Shown: piece after piece, positions 33,301 through 44,342 of the stretch | How the letters are laid out: every line of letters starts with the position of its first letter | Numbering within the stretch: position 1 is the stretch's first letter | DNA from: Rhynchonema sp. JSB1_4 | Taxonomy: Eukaryota; Nematoda; Chromadorea; Monhysterida; Xyalidae | Length of the DNA: 64,000 bases | NCBI GenBank assembly: GCA_030248065.1 | Contig: JASAMV010005168.1 | Location: forward strand, 78,023 to 142,022 | Direction: 5' to 3' | Notes under the pieces: model-generated | Seen by the model: the letters and a program-made list of their open reading frames with translations, nothing else | Databases searched by the model: none | Told to the model about the DNA's origin: nothing | Position numbers and translations under genes: made by a program

Positions 33301-34093
33301 TAAAACAAGCGTCCGTCTGAGGCGAGGTGAGCTAGTATAATAATACCGATATTAATAATCGTGTTTCTAGTCTTGGGAAACGCAGCGTGGCTGCGCGGCT
33401 GTTGGCGCCCATTCAATAATTTGATCTCTCTTATAATTTTCTTGCTTGTTCACGCGCGCGGCCAAACAAACGTCACAGCAGACGCTGTCCTTTAACAGCA
33501 GGGTCCAATTGCATTATTATTCGTGGCGTACCTGAGTCCGGTCCGCAGAAAGCGAATTCCTTAATCTTCCCTAAATCTATCGTAGCCCAACCCGTCAGAT
33601 TTTTTTCGTATTTTTTAAGATTTAAAGCACATTAAACCCTCGTTTTAGTATTTCGACAAGTTAGTGTTGTGTACTGCGTCAGTACTGCAAGTATCAGCCG
33701 CCACGGAACGGTCAGGTGGCAAAAATTGGCTTTACGTTTTGGTTTAAAGTCTATGGCAGCGTAATCGGGTTCTGTGGACCGGGCCCAGGCTCGCTTGCTT
33801 GTAACCAACGGACAACACTGGTTGTTATTGTGATACCGTTCATAAGTTCAAATCTAACTCAACTCAAGCACGTGAATAACTTTTGACAAAGTTGCCAAAA
33901 CGTGCCGGTGTTAGTGCGCACGTGGGTACGGGAACGGCTTCGTGGGCACCGGATGCAGAATGAAAAAAACAGACGTCGAATATTAATGACCAAACTTCAG
34001 ACCGCCGACGACAAGTGGCTTCACAGAAATGACTGAGAAATAGACGTATTTATTTCACTTGATCGAACTTTCACTTCCTTCCTTGTGTTTCAG
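33301..34093. other. upstream of POP7; first POP7 exon not placed
   Basis: The POP7 start codon and a short first exon should lie here. ATGs at 33961 and 33988 run into stops unless spliced very early, and neither has a consensus donor. Nothing else is recognised. Confidence 0.35.
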
Positions 34094-35482
34094 TGGTCGT
34101 CAACAACAACCACTGCTGAGACACAGCCGGCAGACAATGCGACGAGTGCAAAGGCAGACTATGATAGTGTTGAACACGAACTACGCAGGCGGTTGCCACC
34201 CAGATTCCAGACACGCCACAACGACATCTATGTGACCAGGCGCACTGATGCCAAAGCTCAGCTGGCAAGGTTGGCAGCCTGCTAACGGGCTTAAAAATCT
34301 GGGATGGCGTGCTTTAGCTGGTGGAGCTGTTCATTTTTTATGCGCGGTGCACGAGTTAAGTACTTTGTCAGACAGGAGCTTTTTCAAATGAGACGACCCA
34401 GGTGCCGCGGGCACCTAGGTCTTCAATCTTTGGGTGCTAAAAAGGCATTCCGGCATCGAAATTACGACTAAAACCGCTGACAGGGCATTAATTTCAGGTG
34501 CCAGGGGTACCCAAACTAAAATATTCTGGGTGCCAGAATTGGAAGTTTAGGTGCCATGGCACCCAAGTTTGAAAAAAAAAACACTGTACGTTTTCTTTTG
34601 CTAACGTCAGTCGCAATTTATACATTCCGGGAGATTCGGGACATAAAGGTCGAAAGACCACCGTGTATAAAACTATTGACTATTACATACCACAGATGCA
34701 CAAGTTTCTCACAAACATGTACCCTTCTGACTCTGACCCTTTGCAGATGCACCAAACTGTTGGACAAGGGCTACAGCGAAGTGTATGTGCACGGACTGGG
34801 CAATGCTGTCAACAGGGCCATCAATATTGCGTTGCAATTGAAACGATCCGGGCTGGGGTCGATCGATCTCGATGTGAACACGTCGACTATTAGGGTGCGA
34901 TTGGCTGTTGTGTTGCTGCACTGAATGCGTGCTGTATTGTTGAAATGTAACATACGCCCTAATGCAGAGCGAAATCTGAACTTGTACCGGAGAAGTTCTA
35001 TTAAGCTCTCTGGGGGGCTTACTTGGGATAATTTTGTTTGTTTCAAAATGTAAAACAGGCGCAATGTTCCGAATAAGCCGCCAGGAGGCTTATTTTGCAA
35101 ACTTCCGATTCCAAATAAGCCCCAGCGGGGCTTTATTGACATGTAGTTGCACAATGATGGAAATTTTGCATATTACTTTTGGATCTGTAAATGCATGCTT
35201 TTGATTCTCCCAAGCATTATAACCATTTTTATCATTGTTACATACAAATCATTCGCTGAGGGAAAGCTGAAAGTTATTCAGGGCTTATTCATGGCTTAAT
35301 CGAACTTTTCCGGTAACTGTCTTGTCTCTTTTCGTGAGTACAGTCAACCAAGCACATGTATTCAGGTGACCGACGACCTGTGCCCCTTGATCGATGACGC
35401 CCGTCCAGGCACACATCAACGCAATGTGTCCGCCGTGCACATCAAGATATACAGACCGGACGTGCCCGTTGATGATTATTGA
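34094..35482 (+). CDS. POP7: ribonuclease P/MRP protein subunit Rpp20 (POP7), first exon missing
   Basis: Small Alba-like subunit that pairs with Rpp25 to bind the P3 arm of RNase P/MRP RNA in the nucleus/nucleolus. Exons: 34094-34269 (after TGTTTCAG), 34747-34894 and 35366-35482 (TGA). Phases 2 then 0 match. The first exon shown ends in NDIYVTRRTDAKAQLAR, the family's N-terminal core strand. The second has KGYSEVYVHGLGNAVNRAIN and IALQLK. The third ends SAVHIKIYRPDVPV. This gives about 146 aa without the start exon; human Rpp20 is 140. FDXR follows about 440 bases later on the same strand. Confidence 0.9.
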
Positions 35483-35921
35483 CGACCGTGTGTGCTATTT
35501 GAAAATGTCGATCGATTGTAGTTCGAAGTCTGCCAGAAAAATGGTCGTCGTAAAATGCAGCAGAATATTTTGACTGTTTTTTTGACTGCATAAGCATTGT
35601 CAGATGTAGTTACGGTGGCTGCTCAGAGAATTTGGACCATCAACTGGCTCGTTTGTCACGAATGTTGTTGTTCGGCCTTTCCGCTCTCAGTTCTGCCTGG
35701 GCTCCACAAACCATAATTTCTTGTTATTATTTATTATTGATTGATGCTGTTGTTTTGTTTGCTCATCACCAGTGCATAAACGTTTATTGGAAAGTGCCAC
35801 ATCCGGTCCGATGATGGTCAGTTTTCGTTCAACTTTGGCTTTCCTCCGCCCGGTTCGAAAACCGACGTGTCTGATCATTTCGATGTACATGTCTTGCCCT
35901 TTTTATCACCAATTACACAGC

Positions 35922-38900
35922 ATGACGTCATTGCAACGCTGCATGCCCCGATTAGTGGTACGTCAACTGTGCGCCGGTACAGTCAACCGACGACATGTGC
36001 ATGTAGCTGTGATCGGATCGGGACCCGCCGGATTCTATTTTATTGGTTCCCTGCTCAGACACTGTCCCACGGCGAACGTGGACATTTATGAGAAACAACC
36101 GATACCGTTTGGTTGGTTCGGGCGTTATTTTCGTTTCGATATGGGCATTGCTCAAGTGCTGATAATTTGGCGCGCCATCATGGCTTTGTGTCTGACTGAG
36201 TTCGTGCTGCGCCCTGTATTCACAAGCGAAGTCCTGGGTGGGCTTCACATTTGTGCTCGTAAAACATAACATCTCTGGTAATTGGCCCTCGTGTCGTTTA
36301 GGTCTTGCCCGATTCGGTGTGGCGCCGGATCATCCGGAGGTGAAGAATTGCATTCATCAATTTGAGAAAACTGTGGGCGACAGAAAAGAACAGCTGTCGT
36401 TTTTGGGCAATGTTGCTGTCGGACGTGACGTCACTATAGATGAACTCAGGTGCGATACTGATGTTTCACTTGATTATGTTCCTGATCACGGATGTTCTCC
36501 ATGATCTTTAGGTTCAATTCGCTGCTACTTTGATCCTTACCTGACCCCATACCAATTTTTAGGTGCAAACTGCACCCGACATTGCGTGAAAACTTACGTT
36601 GCTGATGTTTCATTACCCGATTCCATGTTTCAGGTCTGCTTACGACATTGTTGTGTGCGCGTACGGTGCTGAAGGTGATAAGAAACTGTGTGTACCAGGT
36701 GAAGATGCCGTCAACAGCGTTTCGGCACGCGAGTTTGTAGGATGGTACAATGGGCTCCCGGAAGCACAGGATCTCAAGGTGGTTATTTACATGTTACATC
36801 ATTGTTTAGTTCAAATATTTTTCGTTATAATAATGATATAATTTTTGCAGTAATGTTGGTCTGTTTCGCCCTGCCTTCGCAGACAGACCGAGGCGCCAGG
36901 GCTCGTCAGTGCGAACGCCTCTGGTAAATTTTCCTCCAAAAAGCCCCACCAGCAGATCTTATTGCTGGCCTGTAACATCACTGCGTGCATAGCGAGGGCA
37001 GAGAGCCACTACGACAAACAGTGCAGTGCACACAGTGCAGTCACATCCAGCGCAACGTGTCCCTCTGAACAAAGTGTGCTGCAGTAATTCCTTCACTTTG
37101 TTGGCGACGTGAATGAACTGTATAACGTGTTTTCGGCTGCCCGTTTCGACCCATTTGCATAGATTAGGTTCACGTGGTGATCGTCAGTGTCAACGCACTA
37201 GATAACCCAAAAACATGGTGGCTGAGCATGGTCATAACACCCATCCATCATCACAGGTCGACCTCTCATGCGAACATGCTGTGGTCGTCGGTCAGGGCAA
37301 CGTTGCACTGGATGTGGCCCGGGTGTTGTTGTCACCAATTGATAGATTGCGAAACACGGACACAACTGAACACGCGTTGCAAGCATTGGCACAGAGCACA
37401 ATCAAACGGGTCACACTCGTGGGACGACGCGGGCCGTTGCAGGTGTGGGGTGGTCAATATTTGGCAGTATGTTTGACATGAAATATCGTTTGTGTTTGTT
37501 CGTTTTACGACAGGTCACGATTGATGTACTGCACAGCACTGCTATGAGTTCCACCAGCATGAAAGCTAAGTCAAGACACTAGAAACTCCCTCTGATGAAC
37601 TGCCTAAACCCTAAATTATACTATTTCAATAAGTAACGTACCTAGACCCGGCCAGTGCTGTGGCGGGGGGGGGGGTGGGGGGTCCCCCAATGGTACCCTA
37701 CCCCCTACCCGCCCCGGCCTGGTACACTACCCCCCTACCCGCCCCGCTCCGGTACCCTACCCCCCTACCCACCCCGCTCTGGTACCCTACCCGCCCCGAT
37801 TTTTGCCCACAAAATGCCCATTTTTCGGTCAAAAATGCCCAAATTTCGACCGAAAACCCTTAAAAGTGCAAAAAATCGCGCGCTACGCGCGATATAGGCA
37901 CTTTATAGCATATAAAAATAGGCACCCAAAAAAACTTGTATTGTACCCTACCCGCCCCGAAAAATCTCCCCCCCAAACCGGATCTCCCCCCCCACGATCC
38001 CAGGTACACTACCCCCCTACCCGCCCCGGATTTTTCCACCTATGTACCCTACCCGCTCCGCAAAAGTAGTCACAGCACTGGACCCGACCCACTAACAGTG
38101 GGCACGGCTGGGTCATCAAGTTTGTCAGGATGTGCAAGAAGCTTTTCATCTTGAAGAGGGCTTACCTCTGATCAACAGGATTTGTCACGCAGTACATTTA
38201 TAATTCCCCATTCAGGTGTCGTTCACAGTCAAAGAGCTGCGCGAAATGATCAACCTGCCCGGTTCAGTGCCCCGATTCGATCCATCGGACTATCCCGACC
38301 TGTCACCGAACGACATCAAACGTCTGCCTCGACCGAGACAACGACTTACAGATTTGCTCATCCGCACAGCCCGCCAGCCACCGACCAAACAACCTGCAGA
38401 TCAGCACAAAGAGTGGACGTTGAAATTCCTTCGGTCGCCGGTTCGAGTTTTGACTGATTCCGAATCGGGTCAGGTGTCGGGCATCGAACTGAGATCGAAT
38501 CGATTGGATATGGATTGGAATAATTTGTCAAAAGTGATGGATGCAAAAGTCTCGCCTGATGATAATGTTCCAACTGAGGTGTTGCCCTGTCAACTGTTGT
38601 TCACAAGTATCGGTTATCGATCGATGCAGGTGAAAGGCTTGCCGTACGATGCCAAACGAAATGTGATCAAGACTGAACAAGATGGAATGAGAGTGAAGGT
38701 AAAGTTTAATTTATTGTCGAGCTCTGCCTGAGTCCCTCAGAAAAAATGCTCACTTCCGGTTCTGAAAAAGAGTTAGAATTCCTCAAATGTTCGGCTCTGC
38801 AAGGTGAAAGTCCATTTGTGATACCAGTAAGCTCAACAAGAAAACGCCTGTAAAGAAGACCACCGTTGTACTGACTGTCAAGGCTGAGACTTTCAAAATG

Positions 38901-39279
38901 GCATCAATTTGGCGCAACAGTGTTTGTTTAGAATGACAACCCTTCGTCTCTTGTTTAGGATCTACCGGGTGTGTACGCGACGGGTTGGTGTGCCAGAGGT
39001 GCGACGGGCGTTATCGCGACCACACAGACAGAGTCGGCCTCGGCCGCACAACTGGTCGCACGGGATATTAACGATCTGGTGAAACATCAGCCAGCTGGGC
39101 GGAAACAAGGTGGTGTTGTGATCCAAGGCCTGTTGCGTGAACGACGCATTCCGTGGGTCAGTTGGCCTGAATGGATGGTCATAGACGCACGCGAACAGCA
39201 GTTGGGATCGAAACACGGCAAACCCAGGGAGAAGCTGACCAATGTTCATGATATACTGCATGTGCTCAATAAGGAATAG
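35922..39279 (+). CDS. FDXR: NADPH:adrenodoxin (ferredoxin) oxidoreductase, mitochondrial
   Basis: Flavoprotein that passes electrons from NADPH to mitochondrial ferredoxin for steroid/P450 and Fe-S cluster chemistry. Six exons: 35922-36111, 36302-36449, 36634-36778, 37257-37442, 38216-38698 and 38959-39279 (TAG), with matching phases, giving 490 aa against about 491 in human. The chosen ATG gives a basic N-terminus ([16 protein letters not shown]), but upstream in-frame ATGs at 35885 and 35891 are possible. FAD fold: [15 protein letters not shown]. Then [31 protein letters not shown] fold [42 protein letters not shown] and [17 protein letters not shown]. Intron 4 holds a family-E hAT element (37653-38080). 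Confidence 0.96.
36890..36921. repeat. intronic hairpin motif, copy in FDXR intron 3
   Basis: Stem GAGGCG/CGCCTC around a loop ending CTCGTCAGTGCGAA. All six stem pairs form, with bases different from the other copies. Confidence 0.6.
37171..37198. repeat. intronic hairpin motif, weak copy in FDXR intron 3
   Basis: It shares GGTGATCGTCAGTGTCAACG with the loop region but the stem is lost. Confidence 0.35.
37653..38080. mobile_element. family-E hAT element in FDXR intron 4
   Basis: Tips CAGTGCTGTGGC / GTCACAGCACTG. Flanks GACCCGGC (37645-37652) and GACCCGAC (38081-38088) match at 7 of 8 bases. CTACCCGCCCCG units surround an A/T core with the palindrome ATCGCGCGCTACGCGCGAT (37875-37892). Confidence 0.88.
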
Positions 39280-39383
39280 GTGCTGCTGCAATTGGTTGAT
39301 TCATGTTTAATTCCCCGATTTTTTATTTTGAGGGCTTTTTGGTGAGCGGGATTTTTGGGCCGCGTCATCTTTGCGGTCATTTG

Positions 39384-40691
39384 TAGGGATCGGCGTCGGT
39401 GTCGGAAAAAAGTCGGTGTAGGTACCGACACTACTAATGTCGGTGTCGGTGTCGGTGTCGGTGTCGGTCCACAAAAGTGTCGGTTTTTTTCAGGTGTCGG
39501 TAGTGTCGGTCCCCAATTTTTCGGCAGCCAACTACTATTAGAAAAAAAATATATTTCGTACTGATTATGTTCTTTAGTTGTCCACAACATATAAAAAAGC
39601 GCCAAGCGCTGGTTTTGAACGACCAATTCCTCATACACGGTTCAGTTTCAATTCTGCAGCAGTGCAACACAACAAGAGAACAATTTTTTTGGAATCAGAT
39701 TAAAGGAAAGACATGCGAACAGAATGAGAAATATCAATCACGAGTTATTTGCGAAGGACACCGATACATCATTATTCTCCATCACATCAGATACACTCAA
39801 TTGTACAAGTATTGACACGTGGGTAGCATACGCTTCAGGAACAACAACTTTTCAGCAGTGTCTGGTTTCAAGCGATTTCGGTACTTCGTGTAGATGCTGG
39901 CAGCCAGGCTGAATTCTTGTTCAGACATTGTGCTTGTCGGTGCTGCTGATAAGTACCGTTTCGCCATTTTCGACAAACGAGGGAACAACACTTCGTTGTT
40001 GCGCCACCACACAAAGGGGTCGTCGTCCAATTCGATCATTGGCGCGTTCAAATACGATTCGAATTCCTGTGATTTGAAATAAATTGTTTCCCGCGCGAGT
40101 CCGCCCGGACTAGCTTTGCAAAACCTAGTCGGTTCAGAATATCAAAATCGGTCTCTTTTGACGCCATTTTAGGCCTGCAAATATGCAAAAATGGTTCGAA
40201 ATAGGTTTAGCTAACAAAATGAGGGGTTTCGGCGACGCTTTTTATAGTGGCCGATGCCTTTGTACCACTTCAAACATGAAAACACAAAATTCTGAACAAC
40301 AAAAGTTGCGCTCATGGTAAAAATCCGGTTCGTTCCAACGTTGAATGTTTCACTGAGAGTGAGAGGCGGACAGAACCTGTTTGTTCCTGCGACAAAGAGA
40401 CAGACCTATCCTATCATACAAAGTTCATAATTGTTTTTTGTTTTGGTATTTGATCCCTCTTTTTTCAGGTGAGAAGTACACCAACACACCGGTTTTTGTC
40501 CAAAAAGGCATTTTAGGTCTAAAAATAAGTTTTTAGGGCTAAAAAAGGCAAACTCGGTTTTACTGTCGGTGTCGGTCATTTTTTCACTGTCGGTGTCGGT
40601 GTCGGCGTGCTTTTTCGCCGGTGTCGGTACTTTCCAAAAAAGTGTCGGTGTCGGTGTCGGTGTCGGTCTACATGACCGACGCCGATCCCTA
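39384..40691 (-). mobile_element. hAT element with GTCGGT repeats and a transposase remnant
   Basis: Tips TAGGGATCGGCGTCGGT / ACCGACGCCGATCCCTA with exact target duplication GTCATTTG at 39376-39383 and 40692-40699. Both ends carry GTCGGTGTCGGT arrays. The middle encodes, on the minus strand, the C-terminal hAT dimerisation domain. It is 1308 bp, so most of the transposase gene has been deleted. Confidence 0.93.
39797..40072 (-). pseudogene. hAT transposase C-terminal dimerisation domain (remnant)
   Basis: The minus frame reads SQEFESYLNAP, then DPFVWWRNNEVLFPRLSKMA, YLSAAPTSTMSEQEFSLA and RNRLKPDTAEKLLFLKRM. This is the hallmark WW...FP.L...A..YL...S...E..FS pattern of the hAT dimerisation region. 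Catalytic and DNA-binding parts are absent, so it cannot transpose alone. Confidence 0.88.
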
Positions 40692-40699
40692 GTCATTTG

Positions 40700-42851
40700 A
40701 TGCATTTTCGCCACTTAGAGCTTGTGAAAGGGCAATTCTCTCCTTTCAATTCGTTTACCAAACAAGAACACATTTTTATAGCACATGTGATGTGATACTC
40801 CCACGATTGACAATCGTGCATTTTCTCCTGTATTCCCGCCCTGTCTGAGTGCAAATATTCAAATCCTTATGCAAAGCGTTGAACATTGTGTTCATGTTCA
40901 GGACTGATGGCGCGTTTTGCGCTAAACTTGTTTTCTCATCACAGAGAGTTGCTGCTCGTTTCTGTTTTATAACGTTGTTCATTGAAGCGAATAAAGAACA
41001 CCAATTCAGTTTCCTAATCGCATCGATGGTTGCGTCGGTTAAATGGCGTTGTTCACTGACACACGGGTGCGCCGTTGGATGCACTCTACTTTTCTCATGT
41101 TCAGTTGCGAACACATAATACCAGAACTGGGAGCAGCTCAGTTCTGAGTATGTACTGGATCAGCTGGTCACCAGTGAGTGACAGCTTGCTGTTCAGCTTA
41201 TGTCTAAGCAACTGTTATGCTTGAGGATTGAGGCCGTACTAAGACTGAGATTAGGCTAGTGAGCTGCCAGAATCTGTGTCTGCTATGTAACCGCTTGTGT
41301 GGTTCCTGCAGTTTCACTTGTTCCCTGACGCCCCTAATCCAGATCTCTGATGACTAGTTTTGATTCTTGCGCTCATGAGGTCGCTAAACAGCGGGACAAC
41401 CTCTGCGCTGAGCACCGCCTGTGACGTCACATCCGTTTGTCTGCGCACTTCAGCAGCTGCCCGATTCTGCCCCCTCCAACAAATTGCAGTCTGTTGAGCT
41501 GATTCAAACCCATTCATCGCGGGGCGACGTGCTTCTGTTGGTTTAGCTCATCATATTGTATGCTCACTCGCGTTTGCGCTTGAAATTCACATTTTGCCCG
41601 TTTATGTATTTTGCGACGGGATTGTTATGCGCTCTTGCCCTTGTCGGCTGCCTGCCTGTCTTGCTTGTTGCAATGTGGAACTTTGTCCATGCCCAATGTT
41701 CTCCGAGTGCATATTTGCGTGTGACATGGGTGCCGTATTGCTAGTGGCGGGACAAACTTGTTTCTTTTAGACATTACTGTTTCTGGCAGCCGGCAACTTG
41801 TCTGGAACCGGGTGATAAGCCTCTCTGTTGATGTTGTTTGGCAGTTTTTATGACATTAGGGTTCGGGGCTATTTTATGCAGCTTTCTCAAGCATGACCAC
41901 GTGTGTGTGTGTATGCATGGTGTACGCTAGCCCTGTTTACCAGTCGCGTATGCACGTCGGCACATTGTGTGACTAAGTTCTGTCCGCACAAGCAAGCATG
42001 TATGTATTGTGTGTGAGCCTCTGTACTCGCTGTATTATTATGCGAACCAAAATCGTAAACATTTCCGAGTAAGATCAGCTGCACCTGTGCATGTGCTATT
42101 TGAGTCGAGTGCTTTACTGGAGTGAGTTCGCATCCGTGACGCACAGGATCGTACTTTTGGCGTAAACCTGTGCATGTGAAGGCCCGGTTCCAGTGGGGCG
42201 TCAACGTCACGTTACGCGCGTCACGTAGCGCTGAAAAAAGCTGTTTTTCGTTTCCAGGCCGAAACGGGCAAAACTCACTGCTTTTACATTATTGTAACGT
42301 ACCAGTGGAGTGTGGCTAACTTGTGGTTTAATTACCCGTTGCCCTCTTTCACTGGCTTGCACTTTTGTGCGCAGCAGTGATGTTTTACTTGAGCAATAAG
42401 ATCTGCTCAAGGTCCTTTTTGCAGGTCAATTGGCCAGAGGTGTTCGCACCGACGAGGCCTGGCACCTCGCCCGCCTGTGAAAACAGGCCGAAACGGGCAA
42501 AAGTCACTGCTGTTACATTATTCCCCCTCGTCACGCAGACAATTGGATTGGTTTCGCGGAATTCTGATAATCTCAGATGCTTAACAGTCATGTCATGACA
42601 TCAAACAAGGAGAAAACGAAATTTTTGAATCGAAAATGATGATAAAACAGTTCCTGATCTGCTGTATGGCGGCGGTGACGCAAATGGATGCCACCAAATT
42701 GGCGGGGACAAATAAGCGGTGACGCCGCAGCGTTTTTCGCTCTACTGTATATGGTCAGAAAATAGCGAAGTCACGTGACCTTGCCGTGACGCCCCACTGG
42801 AAACAGGCCTGAAAGCATATAAATGCCGCCGTGAACTCAAGCAGCTGTAAC
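40700..42851. other. unique intergenic sequence
   Basis: No exon with domain or splice support. Open frames at 40776-41118 and 41556-41744 look like chance. A GGCCGAAACGGGCAAAA string occurs near 42257 and again near 42486, suggesting a short local duplication. Confidence 0.4.
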
Positions 42852-43354
42852 CAGGGTTGGGCAAAAAAACGACGGCGTTTTTTCTTAAAAAACGACGTTT
42901 TTTTTAAAAAGAAACGCCTTGGTTGTTTTTCGTTTTTCTTAAATCCTGAATTTCCTTGCTTTCCCCTGATTTTTCAGGGAAAGTACCCTGATTATCAAGG
43001 AAAATCAATTTTTTGTCCCATTTTTTTCAAAAAATTTTCGACCAACTTTTACTTTGTCGAGATTCGTCGATATACGCAGTTTGACTTTCAATGATGACCC
43101 CGCCCAAAGTTGGTCCCATGATGTGGGTCTGATATGGGATCTTAACAACTCGCTAGAAAAGGTTTGAAACCCGTTTATTTTCCCTCAGAACACATAGAAT
43201 TACTTCATTTAACCACGTTTTCTTCCCAACATGAGCGTTTTCCAATTTTTGGGGGGCATATTTTGGTCATCTGGGCGTTTTAAAAAAACGTTTTTAAAAA
43301 AAACGTTTTTAAAAAAACGATTTTTTGAAAAAAAACGTTTTTTGCCCAACCCTG
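42852..43354. mobile_element. hAT MITE, 503 bp, CAGGGTTGGGC tips
   Basis: Tips CAGGGTTGGGCAAAAAA / TTTTTTGCCCAACCCTG with exact target duplication GCTGTAAC at 42844-42851 and 43355-43362. Runs of AAAAACG / CGTTTTT make up the sub-terminal zones. No coding capacity. Confidence 0.93.
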
Positions 43355-44342
43355 GCTGTAACGATGGACATGTCTATAGCTCTTAAGCAGTCAGCAACAT
43401 CAGTACTTGAACTGTGCTCGTTTATCATTTCGTTGTATGTATAACTTTTTTAAGTCGGTGACACGCTGTTCGTGCATTAATAAGCAAGCCATTTTGGGAA
43501 TTGCCCATGCCTTCCTGTTGCATTTGCGTTGGAATTTTCACATTCGTGTAGCTGTTGCTGTGAATGTTGTGCGCGGAATACGAAGCCTTATGTAAATATT
43601 TGGTTGCAGACAGCAATGTCACATGGCTCATCCAGCATGCAAAATTTGTTTGTAATCCGCTTGCAGCGCTCTGTTGTCCTTAATCCTACCACAACGTAGG
43701 TACAAGTATTGAGTGACGCTAGATATATTGGCTGATTGTAATGTCGTCGGCGCAAGTCGTCGGCGCTAGGCGTCAACGTAATGCACAATTCTTGCGCTCG
43801 TCTGGGACGGCGTTGCGTTCACGCCCGATGCCGACAACGTGCGTCGACGGCATTGGTGTTAGCCAATATTCTGATGTTTATCGTCAGGGTTTGCATAATC
43901 TCGCTCCGCACTCGGCTCTGCTGCTTATGAAGCTTATACCTTTCCGACAAATAACCGTGGTGTCTCTTGCGGGTTTCGCTGTATGCACTGTAATCTCAAC
44001 CCATACGTTTTGTCTAGCAGGATTTGTCAAATGTATTACCTATAGTTGTGCGCTTTAGCTCTGCCGTGTCAGCCAGGCAACTTTGGCTGAGCAGTTTGAT
44101 TACATTTGCGTTGGCCTGCCTGCTGGCCACCACGTGGATTCTGTGTTTGTCCGACATAAACACTTTCCCACATTTGTATTTGTGTCATGTACAGAAGAGT
44201 ATACGGTGACACTGACAATAAACATAGTCGCTGCAAACATTTATCGGCCGCTATCAGTCGTTACCAATCAGCATTTATCAACAGCAATAATTGCACATCA
44301 CACCAGCCAAATCAATCAATAACTATTGGTGATCACCACAAG

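Noticed and set aside
44187..44342. An upstream in-frame extension of CPPED1 exon 1
   Set aside because: It is low-complexity Ser/Asn/His-rich and outside the conserved family core; the ATG at 44343 has the better context.
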